Notes under the pieces: model-generated
What the model saw: only the letters and a program-made list of their open reading frames with translations
What the model was told of the DNA's origin: nothing
The model's database searches: none
Program-made: the position numbers and the translations under genes
In this document: piece by piece, positions 1 to 5,384 of the stretch
Layout of the letters: the number at the start of each line of letters is the position of its first letter
Numbering within the stretch: the stretch's first letter is position 1
Source of the DNA: Bilophila wadsworthia ATCC 49260
GTDB taxonomy: Bacteria > Desulfobacterota > Desulfovibrionia > Desulfovibrionales > Desulfovibrionaceae
Reading direction: 5' to 3'
Assembly: GCF_000701705.1 (NCBI RefSeq)
Contig: NZ_JNJP01000112.1
Location: 1 to 8,653 of the forward strand
Length of the DNA: 8,653 nt

Positions 1-214
1 ATTTAGGTGGAATCGACAGTAACATGTGCACATGATCCACACACAGGTGCCCTTCCAATATCTTGCAGCCTCGGCGGTTGGCCAATTCATGAAATACGCC
101 CACCAACTCCTCACGAATCTTGCCGTACAAAACCTTTTTCCGGTATTTCGGAATCCACACTATATGATACTTACACTCCCAGACCGTATGACTTAAACTT
201 TGTAATTGCTTCAT
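1..214 (-). CDS. tnpA: IS200-like transposase TnpA, N-terminal part (cut by window edge)
   Basis: Transposase of the Y1 HUH class, which cleaves and rejoins single-stranded DNA at the hairpin ends of its element. The window holds the first 71 residues, beginning MKQLQSLSHTVWECKYHIVW. The KYHIVWIPKYRKK block and the HUH metal-binding motif His61-Val-His63 (in VDHVHMLL) are clear family signatures. The full protein is normally about 130-155 residues; the catalytic tyrosine would lie in the missing C-terminal half, so whether the gene is intact cannot be judged. The ATG at 212-214 is preceded by a strong AAGGAGG (221-227) six bases upstream, which fixes the start. That site is locked in a leader hairpin, so translation is probably kept low. 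No frameshift is seen in the visible part. Confidence 0.9.
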   Translation of the reverse strand, partial: MKQLQSLSHTVWECKYHIVWIPKYRKKVLYGKIREELVGVFHELANRRGCKILEGHLCVDHVHMLLSIPPK

Positions 215-220
215 AAAAAG

Positions 221-257
221 CCTCCTTGTTCTGCCTTGAGCGGTTCGGACAAGGAGG
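221..257 (-). promoter_or_regulatory. tnpA leader hairpin sequestering the Shine-Dalgarno site
   Basis: On the minus strand the 5' leader of tnpA contains CCTCCTTGT (complement of 249-257) and, 19 nt later, ACAAGGAGG (complement of 221-229). The arms are perfectly complementary over 9 bp, and the downstream arm contains the whole AAGGAGG ribosome-binding site of tnpA. Folding of the mRNA would therefore hide the site. IS200 is known for a leader stem-loop that blocks tnpA translation, so this fits the family. The pairing is read from sequence; the repression is inferred. Confidence 0.7.
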
Positions 258-292
258 TTTGCTGTTTTAGGGAATTGTCAAACTGCAGGAGC

Positions 293-311
293 CCCCCGGC
301 TTAGCCGGGGG
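293..311. repeat. Subterminal hairpin of the IS left end
   Basis: CCCCCGGC (293-300), loop TTA, GCCGGGGG (304-311): a perfect 8-bp stem with a 3-nt loop, lying about 80 nt upstream of the tnpA start. Position and form match the subterminal palindromes bound by TnpA in IS200/IS605 elements. It has no U-tract on either side, so it is unlikely to be an intrinsic terminator. Confidence 0.7.
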
Positions 312-321
312 ATCACGTCAA

Positions 322-342
322 GGATTCGTACTTATCGAATCC
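322..342. repeat. Small inverted repeat next to the IS end
   Basis: GGATTCG (322-328) and CGAATCC (336-342) are perfect complements around a 7-nt loop. A second small one, TGAGG (349-353) with CCTCA (359-363), follows. They could be the outer part of the IS end, part of the target site, or remains of an older structured RNA. The stems are real; the function is unknown. Confidence 0.4.
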
Positions 343-415
343 CTCTTGTGAGGTAGTTCCTCATTTGGATAGCTTGAACCGCCGTGTCGGGCATAAAAGC
401 CGCATCATTCCATAA

Positions 416-459
416 AAAGGAGCCTTTCCCATGCACATAGACATGGGAAAGGCTCCTTT
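416..459. terminator. Strong bidirectional intrinsic terminator
   Basis: AAAGGAGCCTTTCCCATG (416-433) and its exact complement at 442-459 form a perfect 18-bp stem with an 8-nt loop (434-441). On the plus strand the stem is followed by ATTT; on the minus strand it is followed by a run of T (complement of the A-run at 414-418). It can therefore stop transcription in both directions. From the right it is a second stop behind the palindrome for the substrate-binding/rsh/DUF456 transcript. From the left it would block transcripts entering from beyond the IS. Confidence 0.75.
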
Positions 460-550
460 ATTTACAACGCTCAAACCATACAAAGCAGACACAGACGCGG
501 AACAGGGATTCGATAAAGTCAAAAATCTTTGGAGATGGAGGGATGGGGGT

Positions 551-606
551 CCGGGGGAAGGGAGGAAGAAACTTTCTATAGAAAGTTTCTTCCTCCCTTC
601 CCCCGG
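551..606. terminator. 56-bp perfect palindrome, terminator-like, after the DUF456 gene
   Basis: Positions 551-578 and 579-606 are exact reverse complements with no loop bases (28 bp each arm), centred on ACTTTCTA/TAGAAAGT. The outer arms are purine-rich on the left (GGGGGAAGGGAGGAAGAAA) and pyrimidine-rich on the right. It starts 4 nt after the stop codon of the DUF456 gene. On the minus strand it is followed further on by a T-run (complement of AAAAA at 521-525). It probably ends transcription of the leftward genes. It resembles the element at 8611-8653, so it belongs to a repeat type rather than being a private terminator. Confidence 0.7.
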
Positions 607-609
607 TTC

Positions 610-1146
610 CTAAAACGTCGTCACCTCAGGATACACCGGCACCTGAAAAATAGCGTGGCAGGTGAGGCCGAGCATGACGGCACCGATACCGCATTTGACC
701 ACGATGCCGAGGAATCGGCCCACCAGCGCGCCTTTGGCGGCCTGACGGGCTTCGTAGTCGTTGCGCCCCTTGTAGCGCTCCATGAGATAACAGCCGATCC
801 ACGCGCCCACGAGAGCGCCGATGAACGCGCCAAGGCCAAACAGCAGGGGAAGCCCCGCCAGAGCGCCGACAAGCGCGCCAAGCAGGCCCGCCCACATGCC
901 GCTGGTGCTCGAACCGTATTTCTTGCTCCCCCAGCCTTGCGCGATGTACTCGATGACCTCCCCGAATAGGGCAAGGCCGACAAGCATGGCGAAAAAGAAA
1001 ACGCCCATGTCTCCGGGGGAGGGATAAGCAAACCTCCAGAGCCCGATGAGGCCGAGCATGATCCAGTTGGCGGGGAGCGTGATCACGTTCAGCAAAAGGA
1101 CGAAACCGAGCAAAACGAGGAAGATGGTTGGGAAAAGAACCTCCAC
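610..1146 (-). CDS. DUF456-family small integral membrane protein
   Basis: A 178-residue, very hydrophobic protein in the inner membrane; its biochemical role is not known. It resembles DUF456 proteins: an N-terminal segment with LPANWIMLGL (about residues 24-33), then glycine/alanine-rich helices with the repeated pattern LLGALVGALAGLPLLFGLGAFIGALVGAWIG (shown in part: GALVGALAGLPLLFGLGAF, about 90-108). Membrane segments are likely near residues 4-38 (one or two), 47-65, 82-121 (two, close together) and 140-166. A short charged stretch, LMERYKGRNDYEARQ (about 121-135), lies between them. The start is GTG at 1144-1146; GAGGAG (complement of 1153-1158) lies 6 nt upstream and consists of the last two glutamate codons of the rsh gene. 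Only 3 nt separate the two genes, so translation is probably coupled to rsh. The gene is followed by the 56-bp palindrome. The family call is from the overall pattern; function is open. Confidence 0.8.
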   Translation of the reverse strand: MEVLFPTIFLVLLGFVLLLNVITLPANWIMLGLIGLWRFAYPSPGDMGVFFFAMLVGLALFGEVIEYIAQGWGSKKYGSSTSGMWAGLLGALVGALAGLPLLFGLGAFIGALVGAWIGCYLMERYKGRNDYEARQAAKGALVGRFLGIVVKCGIGAVMLGLTCHAIFQVPVYPEVTTF

Positions 1147-1149
1147 GGG

Positions 1150-3366
1150 CTACTCCTCGTTCGCCGTCTTACGCAGCACTTCCATGACCGAAGGCAAATG
1201 ACGCAGCCGGTCGATGACATGGTAAAGATGCGCCACGTCGCGCACCTGCACCACCATTTCCATCTCGGAGCGCCCGTCCACCAGCGCCTGCAAGAGACAG
1301 CCGTCGATGTTGACGTCCTCGTCGCGCAGCACGATGGCGATATCCGCCAGCGAGCCCTTCTGGTTGCGGGCCATGATATGGATGCGCACCGGGAAGGGCT
1401 GCGTCTCGTGGCCGTCCCACTGCACGGAAACGAGGCGATCGGGCTCCATCTCCTGAATGTTCGGACACGTCGCCGTGTGGACGATCACGCCGCGCCCGCG
1501 GCTGATGAAGCCCACAATGGAATCGCCGGGCACGGGGTTGCAGCAGTGGGCGATGCGGACCATCATGTCGTCCACGCCGCGCACGGAGATGCCGCCCGTC
1601 TTGGGCGGAGGAGGCGGGCTCTGCTCCTTGCGCTTGCGGTGGGAGACGACCGTATCCACGGCATCGGGCGTTTCAAGGATTTCCGGCGGCGAAACAATGG
1701 CCTGCAAACGCTTCACCACCTGCTTGGTCGTGAAACGCGCGTACCCGATGGAGGCCATCAGCTCGTCCACTGACCCGGCGGCAAGGCTGTTCACCAGCGT
1801 GCTTAGATGCCCGTCCTTCTCGGCCTTGCTCAGGTTGATGCCTGCCTTGCGGGCTTCCTTTTCCAGCATTTCGCGGCCAAGGCCCATCGCCGCCGCGCGT
1901 TCCTCGGTACGCAGGTACTGCTGGATACGGCTGCGCGCCTTGGCGGTCTTGACGATCTTGAGCCAGTCCCGGCTCGGGCGGCGGTTCTTGTCGGTGATGA
2001 TTTCCACCGTGTCGCCGCTCTTGAGCGCGGTATTCAGCGGAACCAGCTTGCCGTTGACCTTCGCGCCCACACACCGGCTGCCCACCTGCGTATGGATGAG
2101 GAAGGCGAAGTCCAGCGGCGTCGCACCTTCGGGGAGTTCCTTTACGTCGCCCGCGGGCGTGAAGACATAGACTTCGTCCTTGAAGAGATCCATGCGCAGG
2201 GTGTGCATGAATTCCTTGGAGTCGGATTCCTGTCCCTGCCGGTTGACGATCTCCCGGAGCCACTCGAATTCCGGGGCGTCCTTGACGCTGACCGCGTGAT
2301 GGCGCTCCTTGTACAGCCAGTGCGAGGCCACGCCGTGCTCGGCCAGACGGTGCATCTCCTCGGTGCGGATCTGGATTTCGATCCGCTCGCCCTCGGGCCC
2401 GATGACCGTGGTATGCAAGCTCTGGTAGCCGTTGGCCTTGGGCATGGAAATATAGTCTTTGAAGCGGCCCGGCACGGGCTTCCACTGCGCATGGACAAGG
2501 CCGAGCACCGCGTAACAGTCGCGTACGTCCTTGACGATGACGCGGAAAGCCAGAATGTCGTGCATATCGTCGAGCGTCAGATTCTGCTCGGTCATCTTCT
2601 TGTAGATGCTGTAGATATGCTTGATGCGGCCCCAGACCGTGCCTTCGATCTGGTTGGAGCTGAGGATACCTTCCAACTTGGCGATGATCTTGGCGATGAG
2701 CTGGCGCTCGACCACCTGATTGCTTTCCAGCCAGTCCGAAATCTGGGCGTAGACGTCCGGGTGTATGTATTTGAAGCTCAGGCCTTCAAGTTCCAGCTTG
2801 AGCCGGTGCAGACCAAGGCGGTTGGCGAGGGGCACGTAAATGTCCATCGTCTCCTGCGCGATGCGCTGCCGCTTGTGGGCCTTCTGGAAATCGAGCGTCC
2901 GCATGTTGTGCACGCGGTCAGCCAGTTTGACGATGGGCACGCGGATGTCGTGCGACATCGCAAGGATCATTTTACGGATGTTCTCCGCCTGCTGCTCTTC
3001 CTTGCTGTCGAACGTCATCATGCTGATCTTGGTCACGCCGTCCACGATGTCGGCGACCTGTTCGCCGAACTCGGCGTCAACCTCTTCGAGCGTGACTTTC
3101 GTGTCCTCGACCGTATCGTGCAACAGCCCGGCGGCCACCGAATGGGCGTCGAAACCGAGCTCGGCAAGGACTTCGGCCACGGCCAGCGGATGCGAGAGAT
3201 AGGGTTCGCCGGAAAGCCGCACCTGCCCGGCATGGGCCGCTGCGGCGTAAGCATAGGCTTTGCGTACGAGCGCCTGTTCCGCTTCCGTGGAATTGGCAGC
3301 CAGCCGGCTCAGGATGTTCTGCATCGGCAGGGGAAGATGGGAGGCAGGAGCTTCAACTGTACTCAT
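1150..3366 (-). CDS. rsh: Bifunctional (p)ppGpp synthetase/hydrolase (RelA/SpoT homologue)
   Basis: Makes (p)ppGpp from ATP and GDP/GTP and also breaks it down, setting the stringent response in the cytoplasm. The 738 residues show the full long-Rsh order. HD hydrolase domain, about 30-190: His59, His83-Asp84 in LLHDTVEDT, and Asp150 in LADRVHNMRT are all present, so hydrolysis should work. Synthetase domain, about 240-350: RFKD (301-304), PKANGYQSLHT (309-319) and EIQIRTEEMH (330-339). RFKD is the form typical of bifunctional enzymes; RelA-type synthetases have ExDD there. TGS domain about 397-460, a helical region, a five-proline linker (584-588), a conserved-cysteine region with HCCNPVPGD (607-615) and Cys634, and a C-terminal ACT domain about 658-735. 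Length is usual for the family. The ATG at 3364-3366 has AGGA 7 nt upstream; the next methionine (residue 15) has no ribosome-binding site. No damage is seen. The paralogue name (rel, relA, spoT) is a matter of convention; rsh is used here. Confidence 0.97.
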   Translation of the reverse strand: MSTVEAPASHLPLPMQNILSRLAANSTEAEQALVRKAYAYAAAAHAGQVRLSGEPYLSHPLAVAEVLAELGFDAHSVAAGLLHDTVEDTKVTLEEVDAEFGEQVADIVDGVTKISMMTFDSKEEQQAENIRKMILAMSHDIRVPIVKLADRVHNMRTLDFQKAHKRQRIAQETMDIYVPLANRLGLHRLKLELEGLSFKYIHPDVYAQISDWLESNQVVERQLIAKIIAKLEGILSSNQIEGTVWGRIKHIYSIYKKMTEQNLTLDDMHDILAFRVIVKDVRDCYAVLGLVHAQWKPVPGRFKDYISMPKANGYQSLHTTVIGPEGERIEIQIRTEEMHRLAEHGVASHWLYKERHHAVSVKDAPEFEWLREIVNRQGQESDSKEFMHTLRMDLFKDEVYVFTPAGDVKELPEGATPLDFAFLIHTQVGSRCVGAKVNGKLVPLNTALKSGDTVEIITDKNRRPSRDWLKIVKTAKARSRIQQYLRTEERAAAMGLGREMLEKEARKAGINLSKAEKDGHLSTLVNSLAAGSVDELMASIGYARFTTKQVVKRLQAIVSPPEILETPDAVDTVVSHRKRKEQSPPPPPKTGGISVRGVDDMMVRIAHCCNPVPGDSIVGFISRGRGVIVHTATCPNIQEMEPDRLVSVQWDGHETQPFPVRIHIMARNQKGSLADIAIVLRDEDVNIDGCLLQALVDGRSEMEMVVQVRDVAHLYHVIDRLRHLPSVMEVLRKTANEE

Positions 3367-3399
3367 GGACTCGTCCTGTGGGCTGATGGTGCATGATCA

Positions 3400-3425
3400 C
3401 CGCCGCGCAAGGTTTTGTGCGACGG
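3400..3425 (-). other. Hairpin between the substrate-binding gene and rsh
   Basis: In the minus-strand transcript the 69-nt gap between the two genes holds CCGUCGC (complement of 3419-3425) pairing with GCGGCGG (complement of 3400-3406) through one G-U pair, with a possible short inner extension. No U-run follows, so it does not look like an intrinsic terminator. It might separate expression levels of the two genes by stabilising or processing the mRNA, or do nothing. The rest of the gap shows only the AGGA ribosome-binding site of rsh (complement of 3374-3377). Confidence 0.35.
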
Positions 3426-3435
3426 TATAGAAACT

Positions 3436-5070
3436 CTAAGGCCGAACATGGTACCTCTGCAAGTCTTTGGGAACCCACCAGCGATCAAAATTGTACATGA
3501 TGCCGTTCAGCGCGGGCTTGATGCCCTGGAACCGCGCCTGCACGATGGGCAGCGCGTAGGGGACGTAGAGGAAACAATAGGGCTGTTCGGCATCGAGGAT
3601 CTCCTGCACGCGGTCATAGAGCTCCTTGCGGCGATCCTGATCGGTCATGCTCCGGGCCTCCACGAGCAGCTCGTCGACCTCGGCGTTGCGGTAGCCCGTG
3701 AAGTTCAGCCCGCCGGGCTTGGCCCGTGAAGAGTGCCATACGTCATAGATGTCGGGATCGAGGGTGATCGTCCAGGCAAGGATGATGGCGTCGAAGTGCC
3801 CTTTATTGACAAATTCCTTAATGAAGGCGGCCCATTCCACCGTGCGGATATGCACCGTGATACCCAGCGCCTTGAGCTGGCTTTGGATGATGATCGCCGC
3901 CTTGATGCGCGAATCGTTGCCCTGATTGACGAGGATGGTAAACAGGAACGGCTTGCCGTCCCGCTCAAGGAGGCCGTCCTTATTCTTTTTCCAGCCGGCC
4001 TCGTCCAGCAGCCTGCGGGCTTCGTCCACATCCTGCCGGACCGGCGTCAGCTTGTCGTTATAGGCCCATGTCCCCGGCTTGTACGGCCCGACCGTGGGCA
4101 CGCCCTGCCCGAGCAGCACGCCGTCAATAAGCGACTGGCGATCGATGGCCATCGAAATGGCCCGGCGTACGCGCACATCCTTAAAGAAAGGATGCTCCAG
4201 GTTGAACCCGAGGAAGGTATAGCTGAACGACAGGTAACGGTATTTGCGCCAGTCCCGTTCCCACTGCGGCCCTTGCGTCTGGCGCAGGTACTGCTGGGGA
4301 GAGAGGGACATCATGTCCAGTTTTCCGGCTTTCAGTTCCAGAAACATGGTCGAGGGATCGGGGATAATCCGGTACACCACCTCATCCAGATTGGGACGGC
4401 CCTCGAAATACGTATCCGAGGCCGTAAGGGTGAGCATGGAACCGGCGTCCCACTTGGCAAGCCGGTACGGACCCGCGCCGATGGGCTTGCGGGCCACGGG
4501 GGTGGTCATGATATCCTGCCCCTCAAGCACGTGCTTGGGCAGAATGGCCCCCATCCATGTCATCAGGGAGCGGGCGAAAGGCTTGGCATAACGCACCTCG
4601 AACGACAGCCGCCCGGTCTTCTTAAAGGATTCAATGGCCAGGAAGTCCCCGGAATAGGCCGTGGGCGTCTTGGGATCGATCATGAGCTTATAGGTGAACT
4701 CCACATCGTCCGCCGTCAGGGGCACGCCGTCCTCCCAGCGGATATCGTCGCGCAGGACGAAGCGGAGAAGCCTGCCGCCCTCAAGCACCTCATAGGACGC
4801 GGCGGCCCACGGGACCACGTTCAGATCCTTGTCGTACTTGAGCGGAGCCACATACAGGAGCCCGGTAATCTCGCCCGAGGCGGAATCGGACGCCATATAG
4901 GGGATGAGGTTGGACGGCTCGCCGATGGTGCCCATCAGGATACGCCCTCCTGTGACCGGGGTGCCGTCCGGGAAGGCCGCCGTTTCCGCCGCAAAGGGCA
5001 TAACAGGGCGAAACGCCGCAAAAAACAGCGCCCAACAGGTGAAAAGCAGAATCAGCAAGCTCTTTTTCAT
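3436..5070 (-). CDS. Family 5 extracellular solute-binding protein (peptide/oligopeptide type) of an ABC importer
   Basis: A periplasmic receptor that captures a solute, commonly a di- or oligopeptide, and hands it to an ABC permease. The protein is 544 residues, usual for the family. It begins with a Sec signal peptide (MKKSLLILLFTCWALFFAAF, cleavage probably near residue 28); Cys12 lies inside the hydrophobic core without a proper lipobox, so it is probably soluble, not a lipoprotein. Family marks: GEPSNLIPYMASDSASGEI (about 50-68), the signature LRDDIRWEDGVPLTADDVEF (about 106-125), GAGPYRLAKWDAG (about 198-210), DVRVRRAISMAIDR (about 298-311), and a C-terminal FDRWWVPK. ATG at 5068-5070 is preferred because TGGA (complement of 5077-5080) sits 6 nt upstream; the ATG at 5074-5076, two codons earlier, would abut that site. 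No permease or ATPase gene is in the window, so the transporter partner is unknown. It heads the leftward group, 69 nt before rsh. The substrate cannot be read from the sequence; peptide, nickel-type or glycan ligands all occur in the family. Confidence 0.93.
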   Translation of the reverse strand: MKKSLLILLFTCWALFFAAFRPVMPFAAETAAFPDGTPVTGGRILMGTIGEPSNLIPYMASDSASGEITGLLYVAPLKYDKDLNVVPWAAASYEVLEGGRLLRFVLRDDIRWEDGVPLTADDVEFTYKLMIDPKTPTAYSGDFLAIESFKKTGRLSFEVRYAKPFARSLMTWMGAILPKHVLEGQDIMTTPVARKPIGAGPYRLAKWDAGSMLTLTASDTYFEGRPNLDEVVYRIIPDPSTMFLELKAGKLDMMSLSPQQYLRQTQGPQWERDWRKYRYLSFSYTFLGFNLEHPFFKDVRVRRAISMAIDRQSLIDGVLLGQGVPTVGPYKPGTWAYNDKLTPVRQDVDEARRLLDEAGWKKNKDGLLERDGKPFLFTILVNQGNDSRIKAAIIIQSQLKALGITVHIRTVEWAAFIKEFVNKGHFDAIILAWTITLDPDIYDVWHSSRAKPGGLNFTGYRNAEVDELLVEARSMTDQDRRKELYDRVQEILDAEQPYCFLYVPYALPIVQARFQGIKPALNGIMYNFDRWWVPKDLQRYHVRP

Positions 5071-5094
5071 ACGCATTCCAGGTCATTTGTAAAT

Positions 5095-5108
5095 ATTTTC
5101 TCGAAAAT
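5095..5108. repeat. AT-rich palindrome upstream of the binding-protein gene
   Basis: ATTTTC (5095-5100), TC, GAAAAT (5103-5108): perfect 6-bp arms with a 2-nt centre, 25 nt upstream of the ATG at 5070. It could be an operator for a dimeric regulator or lie within the transcript leader. It is short enough to arise by chance. Confidence 0.3.
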
Positions 5109-5131
5109 GGCCATAACATACTTGCGTACCC

Positions 5132-5160
5132 TTGAAAACAGACGATTCTTGGCATACAAC
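5132..5160 (+). promoter_or_regulatory. Possible sigma-70 promoter for the helicase gene
   Basis: TTGAAA (5132-5137; 5 of 6 match to TTGACA) and TACAAC (5155-5160; 4 of 6 match to TATAAT) are separated by 17 nt, the ideal spacing. It would give a leader of about 215-220 nt before the ATG at 5385. Weak evidence; such matches occur by chance in AT-richer spacers. Confidence 0.25.
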
Positions 5161-5368
5161 GATAAGATAAGACTCGTCGCTTATGCCTCTGTGCATCCCT
5201 TCCGCATTCTACGGAGCGCATCGTTCTGCCCGGGCATCCATCCCACTTTATCAGTTATGCCGCAAGCATCCGTACCATAGACTAACTGTCGACAAGGGAT
5301 CTGCCGTTTCGACGAGGCTTATGCACAACAAACAAGGATACGCTGTTTAAAAGTGCCATGACAGAAGC

Positions 5369-5373
5369 AAGGA
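5369..5373 (+). promoter_or_regulatory. Ribosome-binding site deciding the helicase start
   Basis: AAGGA lies 11 nt before the ATG at 5385. It favours that start (protein beginning MNVREENAARA) over the in-frame ATG at 5358, which would add nine residues (MTEARTSEK) but has no well-spaced site. The alternative is not excluded. Confidence 0.55.
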
Positions 5374-5384
5374 CATCCGAAAAA

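Larger units (their letters stand above)
1..311 (-). mobile_element. IS200/IS605-family insertion sequence, left end (partial)
   Basis: This is the left-end portion of a single-strand-transposing insertion sequence, read on the minus strand. What is seen: a tnpA start, its leader, and a GC-rich perfect hairpin (293-311) where this family carries its subterminal palindrome. Known of the family: TnpA (a Y1 HUH enzyme) recognises such hairpins at both ends and cuts next to a short target sequence, with no terminal inverted repeats or target duplication. The right end, and any accessory tnpB with its guide RNA, lie outside the window. The exact left boundary cannot be set from one copy; it lies at or somewhat beyond 311, possibly as far as the small hairpin at 322-342. 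Confidence 0.75.
312..609. other. Gene-free stretch between the IS and the DUF456 gene
   Basis: About 300 nt with no credible coding region; short open frames here run through inverted repeats and have no supporting ribosome-binding site. It holds, in order: two small hairpins (322-363), a 14-nt string resembling a group II intron piece (374-387), a strong bidirectional terminator (416-459), about 60 nt without recognisable structure (460-520), an A-tract and purine-rich lead-in (521-550), and the 56-bp palindrome (551-606). It reads as a transcription-termination zone plus the landing site of the IS. Confidence 0.7.
5071..5384. promoter_or_regulatory. Divergent intergenic region between the binding-protein gene and the helicase gene
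   Basis: About 310 nt without a credible gene, less GC-rich than its flanks. It must hold the promoter(s) for the leftward substrate-binding/rsh/DUF456 group and for the rightward helicase. Visible items are a possible plus-strand sigma-70 promoter (5132-5160), an AT-rich palindrome (5095-5108) about 25 nt before the leftward start, and the helicase ribosome-binding site. I found no convincing minus-strand promoter and no sigma-54 site with correct GG-to-GC spacing (a near match on the minus strand is one base too long). No riboswitch or tRNA is recognisable. Confidence 0.6.

Noticed and set aside
276..281. Perfect TTGACA on the minus strand upstream of tnpA, a candidate -35 box
   Set aside because: At the proper 16-18 nt spacing the sequence reads about ACCTCC, which is nothing like a -10 box, so no promoter is called.
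293..342. CRISPR-like repeat
   Set aside because: The hairpins here differ from each other and there is no regular repeat-spacer pattern. They fit an IS end.
431..613. 60-codon open frame on the plus strand
   Set aside because: It runs through the terminator loop and the whole palindrome and has no ribosome-binding site separate from the stem. Its protein is simply a translation of repeats.
529..969. 146-codon plus-strand open frame
   Set aside because: It overlaps the palindrome and lies antisense to the DUF456 gene, whose membrane-protein composition is clearly the real one.
1807..3396. 529-codon open frame on the plus strand opposite rsh
   Set aside because: It is antisense to a complete Rsh enzyme with all motifs, and its translation shows no family pattern. 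The same holds for 3733-5280 opposite the binding-protein gene.
5321..5350. Nine-codon open frame (MHNKQGYAV) just ahead of the helicase, a possible leader peptide
   Set aside because: A GAGG lies close upstream, but there is no run of regulatory codons and no attenuator stem, and a frame this short is expected by chance.
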